A stretch of 64,000 nt of DNA from assembly GCA_018343915.1 (NCBI GenBank), contig JABRWF010000001.1, positions 4,216,001 through 4,280,000 on the forward strand. The letters run 5' to 3'. The notes under the pieces are model-generated. The model worked only from the letters and a program-made list of their open reading frames with translations. It ran no database searches and was not told the DNA's origin. The number at the start of each line of letters is the position of its first letter. Within the stretch, counting starts at the first letter, position 1. The stretch comes from Agroathelia rolfsii (taxonomy: Eukaryota > Basidiomycota > Agaricomycetes > Amylocorticiales > Amylocorticiaceae). Positions 21,963-33,698 of this stretch are shown in pieces. The position numbers and the translations under genes were made by a program.

Positions 21963-23085
21963 AGAATCGAAACCCCAATCATCTATCAACAATAACTATG
22001 TCTATCACCCTATCCGATGTTCCGCTGCTTGATTTATGTAGATATTTCGAGCTAACATAATGATAGCATATATAACCAGCACGTTTTCTTGTGATGTTTG
22101 AGGCAGAGTCGAAGGAATTTCTGTGATAGTCTCTAATCATAGCTTTCTGGGTTGTTGAGCCAAATGTCAGACATGAGCCTACGTAGGAACTGCTTTTATC
22201 TGAGATTCTGTAATTTTTGTTTGCTCCGTGTGCCTTGTAAGGGAGTTTCTGGTATTCAACAACGTGGCATCTTCGTGTGGGATACATGTAAGTGTAGATA
22301 TATGCATTTGGATATTAATCAAGGCGCAAGCAGTCCGGGCAATACACATGTACCAGGGAGGTGTGCACATCAAATAAACGTCACAGCACATATACAAGTA
22401 CTAACTGCGACCCGTGCTTCGCACAGCAAGAAAATCCTTCTAGACGTACAGTGGAAATAAACAAATTAGGGGTGGAAATTTTTTTGGCACGCCACTGTAG
22501 TACTAAATTGTGTAATTTTATGGTCCTTAATTTTTGTAAATGATAGCGGCTTATTGTTATATAAACGAGCTGTGACCCGTGCTTCGCACGGCACCAACCT
22601 GGAGACATGGTCTGGACGAGAAGGCCGGTGAGATAATGTATAAATACTTATTATAATAGATACTCATGCTCTTACTACTTAGTAAGGACAGGAGTACATG
22701 GTCATACACAATTGTACCAAAGGAGGTGCCTCTCAATATTAGCAATATAGTGATGAAGCACTGTCAGTAATCAAGACAAAGAAACCAGTTCCTAAGAAAC
22801 CCAGACGTATTTCTATGGCTGAGAATTCACCAACGTGTCGGTGATGCAACGGTTTGCTAGTAACAAAGCTACCGATGTCTAAGAAGGGAGATGAATGTCT
22901 AAGCAGACAGAGCATCAGGCCGCCCAGCTACTATTAATAGTTTTTTTAGGGTCACGGGATTGGCAGTGCCCAAGCCCACATGCATTAGTAGCCTATGGTA
23001 TCATTTTCTCCAGATACAGCAGGTCTCACAGACAGATGCTCTATGCATCTACTAAGTATTGTTTCTTGAACAGCTGCATAGCTGC
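21963..23085. other. Gene-poor stretch with two copies of a CCCGTGCTTCGCAC motif
   Basis: No supported gene. GCGACCCGTGCTTCGCACAG (within 22405-22430) and GTGACCCGTGCTTCGCACGG (within 22568-22593) are direct repeats 163 bp apart, each folding as CCGTGC-TTC-GCACGG. Everything else is AT-rich with small ORFs only. Confidence 0.5.
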
Positions 23086-24366
23086 TGTTAAGGCTTAAGC
23101 ACTTAATGTAACCAACAAATATAAACCCTCTATAAGGTACAAGGGATAGGCTGTAAGACCCCTTTTTGTCAAGAGCACACCTGTCTCTTGTCACCAAAAC
23201 TCAACTAGAGTCTACGTCAACCCCTGTAAAGTGTGGGGTAGCCAGTAAGGCTATTTTACAACTCCTAAGACCTAGGATACGTGGGTGTACACTTCCTTGC
23301 CCGGTCTCTGCTATCACTCAACTTCTAGCTCTCCAATCACCAGGTGTTACTCTAAGCTTTCTAAGCTTTCACACAAGGTCTATTGTCAAGACAAGAAATG
23401 TTGGAATAAATGTGATGAGAAAATGACTTGTATATTCGGTAGATAAAATGTATCGGTTTTATACATGTACGTTAATTGTGAGACATAAGACAAAAGACTA
23501 CAAAAGATACAAAAAGAATAATTGTTCTGACGCATACAAAAGTACATACTATATTCGTAGCTGTGTATTGTCCTTATTATCCAACAAGAAATATCTTGTG
23601 TATGCAGATATAGGTGCAATGTATCTTAACCACAACGTATGCAGGGCAACGCCTTTATATGCTTAAGTGCACTAAGCACTATGAATTTGTGTACAGAAGC
23701 GTAAATAGTCACCCAAAGGGCTGGACCTATCTTATACGCTCTAACGTAGAGGGGCATGAAGCAGCCTCTAGACAATTAGTAGCACTAAGCACACTGATTA
23801 TCTCCTAGCACAAAGCAGAGAGGATTTTTGGAGGGAGAGAGAGAGAGAGAGAGATTGGCTCTGAAGATGAAGTTTTATTATATTAGTGTTTACTTATTAT
23901 AAAGCACTACTGTCACGACCCACCAACGCACCCGGCCGCCGAATGTCCCGATCGCGCACATTGACACACGCGAACATCTACAACGGAGTCACCGGTGACG
24001 TCCTCCCTTCTGAGTCACCGCGTACCCCGTGCATCGGACGCATTTCCAATGTGTCCGCCGACGTTTCCCCGGAGCCATGTGCAAGGCCGCCTTTCATGCT
24101 TCCTTCCCATCATCGATACGCTTCTGTCAAGGGTATACTCCTTGACTATACGACGTTGGGCGTGGGGAGCCTACTTGTGCGTACAACCAAACAATACACA
24201 CTCTTAACACTAAGACAATGAAGTACCTATAGACAAGTGTTCCCACTGATACGCAAACCCTTTATCTATTGAGGGTGCGCCGGGTACTTTCTTATCTTAT
24301 CTGTATCAATGCTCTTATCACGCACACACACAAAGGGGGATTTGCACTGCCCGCAAGTAAGAGGAA

Positions 24367-24772
24367 TGTCAGGAGGTCCCCCTCCCAACACCACTCATGC
24401 TCTCACTAAGATGGCCTCAAGGCTGGACTCCTTGTCCACCTGGCCTAGCTACCTCTCTGGGCTAGCTACCTCTCTGGGCTAGCTACCTCTCTAGGTTAGC
24501 TTCACACTTCTTAGTGATGCTAAGAAAGGAACTGTAGACAAAGTTAAATTAAAGTAGAGTAGAAAATACATAGGTTACTCACCTGTAGACAAAGACAACA
24601 GTCTAAAGTCTACAGGTGTACATGATAAGGTTAATATAGTAATAATCATGTGATGTACAAATCACATGACCTAAACCCTAACCTAAGTAATACTAAACTA
24701 TCAATAAAAAGAAAGGATAAAATAAAGGAAAAATAAAAGAAAAATTGGGCTAAGGTTAGTGAACTCATAACA
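24367..24772. mobile_element. Family H short LTR-like element (406 bp); TSD AGGAA
   Basis: Begins TGTCAGGAGGTCCCC and ends GAACTCATAACA, with AGGAA on both sides (24362-24366, 24773-24777). It contains three tandem copies of a ~20-bp GGGCTAGCTACCTCTCT unit at about 24445-24500. No coding capacity. TG...CA ends and a 5-bp TSD indicate a solo LTR or a terminal-repeat element in miniature. Confidence 0.7.
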
Positions 24773-25215
24773 AGGAAAGGGGAGAGGGAGAGAAAGAGGA
24801 GGGGCTAGGACGTGTGGCCTAGGCCTAAGGAATTTACCCTGAAGGCGAAGATGTTATTAGTAATCAATTTCTATGGAATACAAACCGTTACTTGCCTGAA
24901 GGCGAAGAGGTCGAAGCTGAGCTCTTCAGGATAAGTTACATGCACTATTTATACTGCTACTGAAGGGTCCATGCGCAGCCTTAATGGTCTGTGCGCAGAG
25001 GGAGATAGAAGCATAAATGTGGCAATGCAGGGGAAGAGCTTTTACCCTAACTCCACCGGGCATCCGTGTGGAGATCCATTTCCGGACCGATACCGGTAAT
25101 CATTAGGAATTGCTCAGGGGAGGAAGGCTGTGTTCCTGGGCTGTGCGTGATGGTGAAATAGAAGTACGCGCAGCCCCGAGATTACTCCTGTGACGTGCGG
25201 CTTGGAACACGTGAG

Positions 25216-26121
25216 TGTTACGAGTCGCTCGTTGTACTATAATTTTATCTCGAATTTTTCATTATTTTTCCAAATTTTTCCTGATTTTTCTCGATTTTTC
25301 GGTATATATATTGTATATTACGTAAGCATATATTCTGATGACTAAGCAAAGTCATGTGACCAGTCGACCATGTGACTGGCCATCATGTGACCACTAGTCA
25401 TGTGACATATTATGTAGACAGAGTCTAGAGCATGGGTCCGGATCATGACACCACTCCAACTCACCATAACTAATAATGGTGCGATATCACGCCATACTTA
25501 GCATTACTGCGCACAGACCATGTAGCTGCGCACAGACCAGGTAGAATTAAGTATATAACCCTGTAGTGCCTCTACCTGAAGACCTCAGATTCGTTCTCTT
25601 CGTCTTCAGGTAAGCACAGTAGTACTTTGTATTAAATAAATGCTAACATAATAAAACTTTGTCTTCAGAGCCTATCTCTCTCTCTCTTTCTCTCTCTTCC
25701 CCACAAATCCTCCCTGCTCCGTGCTCCTCTACGTTAGAGTGCATAAGACAGGTCCAGCCCATTGGGTGACCATTTGCGTTTCTGTAAACAAAATACATAG
25801 TGCTTAGTGCACTCAAGTAAGCAAAGGCATTGCCCTGCGCTTATCGCGGTTAAGATACATCGCACGCCTAGCGGCATACACAAGACAACTGGTGTTCTGC
25901 GTGTAGACCCTGCTTGAAAGTCTTGTAGACTTAGAGTAAAGCTCGGTGATACAAAGACTCTGGTTTGCGTGACAGCTGCAACAGCGCAAGGAAGTATACA
26001 CCTGCGCGTCCCTAGCCTTGGGAGTTGTAAAACAGCCGTTACTTGGCTACCCCGTACCTTTGAGGGGTTTACGTAGGCATAGGTTGAGTTTTGGTGGCAA
26101 GAGTCAGGTGTGCTCTTGACA
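25216..26121 (+). mobile_element. Family G solo LTR (906 bp); TSD GTGAG
   Basis: TGTTACGAGTCGCTCG to GTGTGCTCTTGACA, flanked by GTGAG at 25211-25215 and 26122-26126. It contains paired TGCGCACAGACC boxes (25508, 25527), TATATAA at 25552 and an intron-like segment at 25610-25668, followed by a (CT)n tract. Confidence 0.85.
25610..25668 (+). other. Intron-like segment in G LTR (59 nt)
   Basis: TCTTCGTCTTCAG precedes a GTAAGC donor, and CTTTGTCTTCAG ends the segment. A TGCTAACA branch-point-like sequence lies about 27 nt before the AG. The donor is 58 nt after the start of the TATA box. Confidence 0.55.
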
Positions 26122-27049
26122 GTGAGGGCCAATCACATGACCGCTACACTGCCCACAGTCCACGCCCTAAAGGGTAATTTTTATAAGAAAAATAAAAGAA
26201 AAGATAAGAAAATGCAATAACTAAATAAATAATGGTCCAAATAATACAGAAAAATGACCGAAAAATTGGCAAAAATTCCCTTCTCATGACAGCTTCTGTC
26301 CATCAGAGCGTTCCACATGCCGACTAGCCTTCTCGATGTCAATCCCCGAGTCGCCATGTGCCCGCACCAGCGGATCCTTCCTATCTGGGAAGATCGCGCT
26401 TGGACTTTCCCCATGATCGCGCTCTGATCAACGATCAGACCGCCAATGGTTCCGAAGGAAGGCACCCCCGCCTTTGTGCACAGCGTGGCACGACTACCAG
26501 AGCGCACGGCGCGCGCTATTTGTCAAGAGCACACCTGACTCTTGTCACCAAAACTCAACCTAAGCCTATGTTAACCCCTCAAAGGTACGGGGTAGCCAAG
26601 TAACGGCTATTTTACAACTCCCAAGGCTAGGGACGCGCGGGTGTACACTTCCTTGCACTGTCACAACTATCACGCAAGCTCGAGTCTTTGTATCACCAAG
26701 CTTTACTCTAAGTCTACAAGACTTTCAAGCGAGGTCTATATGCAGAACACAAACTATCTTGTGTATGCTGTTAGGCGTGCAATGTATCTTAACCGCGAGG
26801 AATGCAGGGCAATGCCTTTATTCCCTTAGGTGCACTGAGCACAATGTTTTTGTTTACAGAGACGCAAGTGGTCACCCAAAGGGCTGGACCTGTCTTATGC
26901 GTTCTAACGTAAAGGAGCACTAAGCTACCTTTAAACAACAAGCAGCACAGAGCACGCTTGCTACCTCCTAGCACACAGCAGAGAGGATTTGGGGAGGAGA
27001 GAGAGAGAGGGAGGAGACAGGCTCTAGTAGCCTATAGAGGTTATGGGCT

Positions 27050-27109
27050 CTAAAGACGAAGTTTTTATTATGTTAGTATTTACCTAATACATAGCACTAC
27101 TGTACTTAC
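27050..27109 (-). other. Intron-like segment in second G LTR (60 nt)
   Basis: On the minus strand CGTCTTCAG precedes a GTAAGT donor, ATACTAACA lies upstream of the acceptor, and CTTCGTCTTTAG ends the segment. Confidence 0.55.
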
Positions 27110-27989
27110 CTGAAGACGAAGAGAACGAATCTGAGGTCTTCAGGAAGAGGCACTACAGGGTTATATACTAATTCTACCTGGTCTGTGCGCAGCTACATGG
27201 TCTGTGCGCAGTACTGCTAAGTATGGCGTGATATTGCGCCATTATTAGTTATAGTGAGTTTACAGTGGTGTCATGATCCGGACCCATGCTCTAGACTCTG
27301 CTTACATAATATGTCACATGACCAGTGGTCACATGATGGCCAGTCACATAGTTGACTGGTCACATGACTTGCTTAATCATCAGAGTGTGCGCTTACATAA
27401 TATACAATATATACATCAAAAAATAGAGAAAAATCAGGAAAAATTCAGAAAAATAGTGAAAAATTCAAAATAAAATTATAATACAACGAGCAACTTATAA
27501 CACTTTTTACTACATGTTACTAGGTTGGTTTTAGAACAGACATGCATATGCTCCTATTGCTATCCTTTATAATTGTTGAAAGATTGAATATTTACAGTCT
27601 TCATATCTTTCCAATAATTCCAATGAATACTTCAAATAATCCTCTAACATCATATCATATATGGATATTTATTTCATGATTTTACAACTGTTCGTTGTTG
27701 AGATATTAACTATTTTTTAAATGCATATATTCATTGAAATAATATGCATATATTCATTTATATTCTTTTATTTAATATTTTCGATATTCCATTATATCTA
27801 ATCTTATCAGAGATAAGATTATCTTATCAGAAGTCACTTGACTTTATCAATTCTGAATATCTTTTCCATAAATATTAAACAATTCCATTTAAATATTCAT
27901 TTCTCAACATCCATCGTGAATATTACTAATTGATTTTTCACGCCCCAGATCCTTGCTTATAAATTACCAAAATATTTACTAAGCAAGCC

Positions 27990-28865
27990 TGTCAAGAGCT
28001 GCCTTCACAGCTAGCTCGGGCGGTGCGGCGATGCCCCTGGAGCGCTAACTGCTACAGCTGCTCACTGCCAGATGGCAGCCCTGTAGGTTTGTAGAGTTGC
28101 CTCTTCGATATCTCGGGGCCTGTGGCGATATGGGTGACGCAGCGAGCAGTCAAGCGTACGGCAGGTTAAATGGGAGGTCCGGCGAGATCAGGCGTAGAGC
28201 GGAGAGACCAAGCGGAGACGAGATAACTAGACGAGACACTCGAGGACGCTCGAGTCCACAGGTTGACCGCTGGCAATGCAGCGGGTGTAGGGCTTGTTTA
28301 GGGCCAAACACACTTAATTTTCCGACTACTGTATCTACTACATCAGGTACAGTACATATATACTAAGTACAGTAGTCGAGAAAATGATAAATAAAGAAGT
28401 AAAGGGAAAACAATAAGGACAATAAGATCCAGCGTGCGCCGCGCGCTCTGGTAGTCGTGCCATGCTGTGCACGAAGGCGGGGGTGCGTTCCTTCGGAACC
28501 ATCGGCGGTCTGATCATTGATCAGAGCGCGATCGTGAGGGAGAACCAAGCGCGATCTTCCAAGATAGGAAGGATCCGCTGGTAGGGACACATGGCGACTC
28601 GGGGATTGACATCGAGAAGGCCAGTCGGCATGTGGAACGCTCTGATGAACAGAAGCGCATCGATGATGGAGAAGAAGCGCAAAGGGTGGCCATGCACATG
28701 GCTCCGGGGAAACGTCGGCAGACACATCGGAAACGCTTCCGATGCATGGGATACACGGCGACGCAGAAGGGAGGATATCGCCGGTGGTTCCATCGTAGTT
28801 GTTCGCAAATGTTGATATGCGCGATCGGGACGTTTGGCGGCCAGGTGCGTTGGCAGGTCGTGACA
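27990..28865 (-). mobile_element. Family F LTR (876 bp); TSD AAGCC
   Basis: TGTCAAGAGCTGCCTTCACAG to CAGGTCGTGACA, flanked by AAGCC (27985-27989, 28866-28870). Contains an 11-bp-stem hairpin at 28323-28378 (CGACTACTGTA...TACAGTAGTCG) and a GC-only near-palindrome. Long ORFs on both strands reflect high GC; none has a recognisable domain. Confidence 0.85.
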
Positions 28866-28870
28866 AAGCC

Positions 28871-29712
28871 CATGATATTAGTAATGTTTATAAAATATTA
28901 CTAATACAGATCTAATAATAGGATATTGAGATAAATGGACATCTTTACTTACTAATACTATACAAATTACTGACTAAGCACACAGATTGCTTACCAAGTG
29001 CACAAACTGCTTACCAAGCATATTATTCAGCAAATAGGAATATTACTAAGCTGATTTGTAAGCAGATTTATAAGCAACTTTTTATACTAAGCGGATTAGA
29101 TAAGCACAGGAATGGCTTACTAATCTTGTAGAAATTAGAATATTTTGTATTATATAAGCACCAGTGAAATCGGCTGGAAATGATAAGTTATTTCATCAGA
29201 AATAAGTGAGTTAAATAGTCTAAGGACTAGCTCACATACTAACTTCACTTTACAGACTTACAAAGTCTACAACAAGATAAACACAAAGCCTTACTCTAAA
29301 GGAGTAATAAGTAAGTGTTCTTACGAGACACTGGCTAGAGTGTTATCTTAGGTGTAAACAGTTACTAACCGCTTTTACACATATAGGTTTCAACTTGCCT
29401 TTACCTATTACCAAACAGACCATACCTTTTCTAACAAGTAAGTGTATTGTCTTTTACATAGGTAACTAGTGGACTACAAGTAGTCTACATTACACCATTA
29501 CCACTAACGTTTATTAATAATAGTGTTAGCTAAATACCTACTTTATTAGGGTTGTGGTCGGTACTCTAGCGCTAGGTGTTGAAATGGCAATCCATTGCTA
29601 TGGTGGATAGGAGTGATGGAGTCATGGTCATACGCAGCATGATAAGGCCTTTAGAGTAGCCGCACATTGTAGTATGTAACTCATTTGTTTGTCCGCATAC
29701 CACATCCATGTA
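28871..29712. other. AT-rich filler between F LTR and mariner, no gene
   Basis: Repeated TTACTAAGC/TTACCAAGC phrases and AT-rich sequence. A short patch near 29546 (GTGGTCGGTACTCTAGC) resembles family B LTR. No ORF of note. Confidence 0.4.
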
Positions 29713-29925
29713 CACTGAGTGACAAAACCGTCTCAATGTTTGCATTTTTTACAATTTTCAATCTATATCTCCAGAAATAAAATACTTAAAATTATACTAA
29801 AAATACTCATATTAAGTATACCATATCTGCTTTAAATCAAGCCCTGGGTCATGTGATTTGGTCAATAAACCATAGAGTTATGTATTATTCTTTCAAGGGG
29901 TATCATTGAGACAGTTTTGTTGCTA
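29713..29925 (+). repeat. Mariner left TIR
   Basis: About 213 bp, the reverse complement of 31122-31333 with scattered substitutions, for example CAAGCCCTGGGTCATGTG against CGAGCCCTGGGTCATGTG on the mirrored strand. Confidence 0.85.
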
Positions 29926-29954
29926 ACATTTTCAAAATACAAATTTTGTTAAAT

Positions 29955-30971
29955 TTAGTATCTAGTATATCCTCCTTTTGCTTTTATCACCTCTGCCACC
30001 CTTCTAGGCATACTCTCAATCAACTTTTGACAAATAGATACTGGAATAGCATCCCACTCCTTCTCTATCCTCTCCCAAAGCCCAGTAAGTGATGATGTAG
30101 GCTTATCATAGTCTGCTAGCTTTCTTTTGAGGTGATCCTATAGATGCTCAATAGGATTGAGGTCTGTGGAGTTAGCAGGCCACTCCATAACTTCCAGTTC
30201 ATGGTTTTCAAACCATTTCATGGCTAGTTTGCTCTTATGTTTAAGGTCATTATCCTGCTGAAATATAGTATTGTTAGTATTTTTACCCCATAACTCTATA
30301 CTATCCTGGAGTTCATCCTCTAAAATAGACACATAGACTTCTGAGTCCATTTTCCCAATAATCCTGGTTGCATATCCAGCCCCATCCCATCCAAAACATC
30401 CCCACAACATAATGTTTCCACCACCAAACTTTTGTGTTCCCTAAACTAACCTATCACTAAGCCCTTCTCCCTTCTTTTTCCACACCCATTTCCTTCCATC
30501 AGACCCAATCCTATTGATCTTAGTCTCATCAGACCAGATCACCCTCTTCCAGTCCTCCAGAGTCCAGTACTGGTGCTCAAGAGCAAAGTTTAATCTAGCC
30601 CTTTTATGATGAGGCTTAAGATTAGAACTTTTTTTCTTGGTTATAGCCTTTAAACCCTGCTCCCTTAGTCTCCTACACATGGTTTGGGTAGACACAGACT
30701 CCCCAAGTGTGTTTTTAAGGGCTTTAGTCACATCCATAGCAGTATCAGCCTGACCAGAGCTAATAAGACAGATGGAATGACGTATAGCAGTAGAGGAAAG
30801 CTTAGAGGGATGGCCTCCTAAGCTTTTAGAAAGGTGGGGACAGTGTTTAGAACATATTCTGCTAACAGAAGAATGGGATACACCAGTAGCTTTAGCAATA
30901 TCCCTAGCAGAATGATGTTTATTAAGCAAGCAGATAATATCAAGGACTTATTGATTAGATAAAGGTTTCAT
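29955..30971 (-). pseudogene. Tc1-like transposase, three premature stops
   Basis: A 338-codon reading frame with an N-terminal helix-turn-helix (SARDIAKATGVSHSSVSRIC) and a second HTH-like region. The catalytic domain shows WSDETK (first Asp), FQQDND (second Asp) and NSTDLNPIEHL (Glu); the last two are separated by 34 residues, the DD34E spacing of Tc1 enzymes. Stops occur near the start (after MKPLSNQ), after GLSDRLV, and after IEHL where homologues have Trp (TAG for TGG). Length and catalytic residues are otherwise intact, so inactivation is recent. The element itself would move by cut-and-paste into TA. Confidence 0.9.
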
Positions 30972-31121
30972 AGTAGTATAGAGATGATGGTGGTAGCAGT
31001 TTAAGAGTTGTTTGTGTTTATTTGTACTAAATAGGGGGTATTTAAATGTGTGGTGGCACTGCTTACATAATTAGTATAGTATAACTTGTGTTTTACTATA
31101 AAAAGTATATTTCAATTAAGT

Positions 31122-31333
31122 GGCAACAAAACTGTCTCAATGATACCCCTTAAAAGAATAATACATAACTCTATGGTTTATTGACCAAATCACATGACCC
31201 AGGGCTCGATTTAAAGCAGATATGGTATACTTGATAGGAGTATTTTTAGTATAATTTTAAGTATTTTATTTCTGGAGATATAGATCAAAAATTGTAAAAA
31301 ATGCAAACATTGAGACAGTTTTGTCACTCAGTG
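31122..31333 (-). repeat. Mariner right TIR
   Basis: Mirror of the left TIR, ending GTTTTGTCACTCAGTG next to TA. Confidence 0.85.
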
Positions 31334-31626
31334 TATGTCTGAGAGGACTTCTTACTGCCTCTACCTGACTAAACAGGATTTTAATCACACACACTGCCTC
31401 TTTGTGTATTGAGGGCTTCCAAGACTTATGGCCTTCTTATAACAAGGCTTACATGTACTCTACTAAGTTGCCCTTAAGGTCTTACACTTAATAGGGGAGA
31501 GAAAGAGATAGGTGGGGTGGGCTAGGACGTGGATAAGCCTGAAGGCAAGATATATATTAGTTAGTATATATTGAGTACAAGGGGGGGATGCCCTTACCTG
31601 AAGGCAAGAAGGTTGAAGCTAAGGTT

Positions 31627-33352
31627 TGTCACAACCCACCAACACACCTGGCTGCCAAACATCCTGATTGTACACATCAACTATGCAAACACCTATGACG
31701 GAGTCACCGGTGACACCCTCCCTTCTGAGTCACCATATACCCTGTGCATTGGATGCATTTCCAATGTGTCCACTGACATTTCCCTGGAGCCATATGCACA
31801 GTGCCTTCCCGTGCTTCCTTCTCATCAATGGCATGCTTCTGTCCATCAGAGCGCCCCACATACCGACTAGCCTTCTCAATGTCAATCTCCAAGTTGCCAT
31901 GTGCCCACACCAGCAGATCCTTCCTATCTAGGAAGATCGTGCTTGGACTTCCCCCATAATTGCGCTCTGATCAACAATCAGACTGCTGATGGTTCCAAAG
32001 GAACGCATCCCGACTTCGTGCACAGCGTGGCACAACTACCAGAGCATGCGGCGCGCGCTATTACTTATTGTCTTTATTGTTTTCATGTATTCTTTATTTA
32101 TCATTTTCTCGACTACTGTACTTAGTATATAGTACTGTACTTGATGTAGTAGATACAGTAGTCGGAAAATTAAGTGTGTATCGCCCTAAACAAGCCCTAC
32201 ACCTGCTGCATAGCCAGCAGTCAACCTGTGGACTTGAGCATCCTCAAGTATCTCATCTAGCTTTTCTCTTCTTGCTTAATCTCTCTGCTCTACACTTGAT
32301 CTCACCAGAACACCCGCACCAACCTGCCATGCGCTTGTCAAGGGTACACTCCTTGACTATGTGACGTTGGGCGTGAAGAGCCTACTAGTGCGCACAATCA
32401 AACAATATACTCCTAACACTAAAACTGAAGTACCTAAGTAAGAGCTTTCCCACAGATACCAAAGCCCTTAATTCTATTGAAGGGACGGCCGGGTACTCGG
32501 TTATCTCTTACTTAATTGATGCTCTGACTAATGTTCACACACGCACACTTATGAGGGGATTTACACTGCCTCCTAGTAGAGAGAGAGAGAGAGAGAAAGG
32601 GGGGGGCTAGGATGTATGGCCTAGGCCTAAGGAATTTACCCTGAAGGCGAAGATTTGATTTAGTAATCTATTTAGTGGATACAAACTTTATTACTTGCCT
32701 GAAGGTGAAGAGGTCGAAGCTGAGCTCTTCAGGACAAGCTACATGCACTATTTATACTACTATGGAAGGGTCCGTGCGCAGCTTGGTTGGTCTATGTACA
32801 GAGGGAGATAGAAGCATAATTTGTGGCAATGCAGGGGAAGATCTTTTAACCTAACTCCACCGGGCATCCGTGTAGAGATCCGTTTCTGGACTGGTACTGG
32901 TAACCGTTAGGAATTGATCAGGGAAGGAAGTCTTGTGTTCCTAGGCTGTGCACGGTGATGAAAGGGAATGTGCGCAGCCCCGAGATTACTCCTGTGATGT
33001 GCGGCTTGGAACATGTGAGGGCTAATCACATGACCACAGCACTGCCCACAGTCCACGCCCTAAAGGGGTAATTTTATAAGAAAAATAGAAAAAGGAAAAA
33101 GAAAATGCAATAACTAATTAAATACTTGTCCAAATAATACAAGAAAATAACCAAAAAATCGGCGAAAATTCCCTACTCATAACAGCGCTTGTCTACTTGC
33201 CACAACACCCATATTGCCGCAGGCTCCGAGATATCAAAGAGGCGACTCCACAAACCCACAGAGCTGCTATCCAGCAGTGAGCAGCTTTAGTAGTTAGCAC
33301 TCCAGGGGCATTGCCACACTGCCCAAGCTAGCTGCAAAGGCAGCTCTTGACA
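31627..33352 (+). mobile_element. Family F LTR interrupted by family A LTR; TSD AGGTT
   Basis: TGTCACAACCCACCAACAC to GGCAGCTCTTGACA, flanked by AGGTT (31622-31626, 33353-33357). Net of the A insertion it is about 872 bp. Confidence 0.85.
32336..33184 (-). mobile_element. Family A solo LTR (849 bp); TSD GCGCT
   Basis: TGTCAAGGGTACACTCC to CCCTACTCATAACA inside an F LTR, flanked by GCGCT (32331-32335, 33185-33189). Confidence 0.88.
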
Positions 33353-33698
33353 AGGTTCAGGTAAGGGCTACAGGCTTGTATTTTGTCAAGGCTTACATGC
33401 TTGACTCAATCCAACTAACACAACCTGCTTCTAAGGAATGCAGGCGGGCTGTAAGGCCAGGTTTTATGTGTATCACTAGGTTGGATTTCTATCAGAGACC
33501 CACATGCTCCTATTGCTACTCTTTGTAATAGTATAGCCTAATAACTACTTTGCTATGCTTGTGTTTGGTACTCTAGACATAATGTCTTCCCGTGTACTCA
33601 CTTTGCGTCAAATAGTTCTTAGGTTATTTCTTACTTGAGATAGACGGCTTAGCCTACCATGGTCTACTAATCTCTGCAAGGACTTGTTACTGCCTTGA

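Larger units (their letters stand above)
24125..26291 (-). mobile_element. Family A solo LTR carrying H and G insertions; TSD GCTTC
   Basis: Runs TGTCAAGGGTATACTCC to CTTCTCATGACA, flanked by GCTTC (24120-24124 and 26292-26296). Subtracting a 406-bp H insertion (24367-24772, plus TSD) and a 906-bp G insertion (25216-26121, plus TSD) leaves about 845 bp, the usual A length. Confidence 0.85.
23911..26520 (+). mobile_element. Family F LTR, truncated, interrupted by family A LTR
   Basis: Begins TGTCACGACCCACCAACGC. Its first 214 bp (23911-24124) and a later piece (26292-26520) are separated by an A LTR whose TSD is GCTTC. It is truncated at 26520 by G sequence, so about half of an 877-bp F unit remains. 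Confidence 0.75.
23167..27502 (-). mobile_element. Family G LTR structure enclosing F and A insertions; TSD CTTTT
   Basis: CTTTT precedes TGTCAAGAGCACACC at 23167 and follows CTTATAACA at 27502, as for a single insertion. Inside, G sequence stops at 23910 where an F LTR begins. That F is cut at 26520 by a second G start (TGTCAAGAGC, 26521), and this G runs complete to 27502. The 5-mer before the second start is CTATT, not CTTTT. The simplest history is G, then F into G, then a new G into F, then recombination between the two G copies. Confidence 0.7.
29713..31333 (-). mobile_element. Tc1/mariner-type transposon with ~215-bp TIRs, TA target duplication
   Basis: 1621 bp between TA dinucleotides (29711-29712, 31334-31335). 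The ends are CACTGAGTGACAAAAC and GTTTTGTCACTCAGTG. The inverted repeats extend to about 29925 and from about 31122, with few mismatches. Each inner TIR end carries a second copy of the terminal phrase (ATTGAGACAGTTTTGT). Confidence 0.92.
23086..33383 (-). mobile_element. Family B LTR, old divergent copy, heavily interrupted
   Basis: Starts TGTTAAGGCTTAAGCAC and shares AACCAACAAATATAAACCCTC with the B copy at 42251-43255. It is broken by a G/F/A nest (23167-27502), an F LTR (27990-28865), a Tc1/mariner element (29713-31333) and another F LTR (31627-33352), then by a B-type LTR retrotransposon at 33384. The 27508-29712 part is AT-rich and only weakly B-like. The remainder of this LTR is not identified in the window. 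Confidence 0.5.

Noticed and set aside
23838..23862. GA/CT dinucleotide runs seen about ten times
   Set aside because: They occur at the same place in each A, B and G LTR, just downstream of the intron-like segment, so they are part of the LTR rather than independent microsatellites.
24445..24500. Triplicated 20-bp repeat considered as a CRISPR-like array
   Set aside because: Contiguous tandem units without spacers inside a small LTR-like element in a eukaryote.
28363..28873. Long ORFs on both strands of F units (up to 233 codons near 63243-63944)
   Set aside because: The same unit shows open frames on several strands and frames because of high GC. It is bounded by TG...CA with TSDs and behaves as non-coding LTR.
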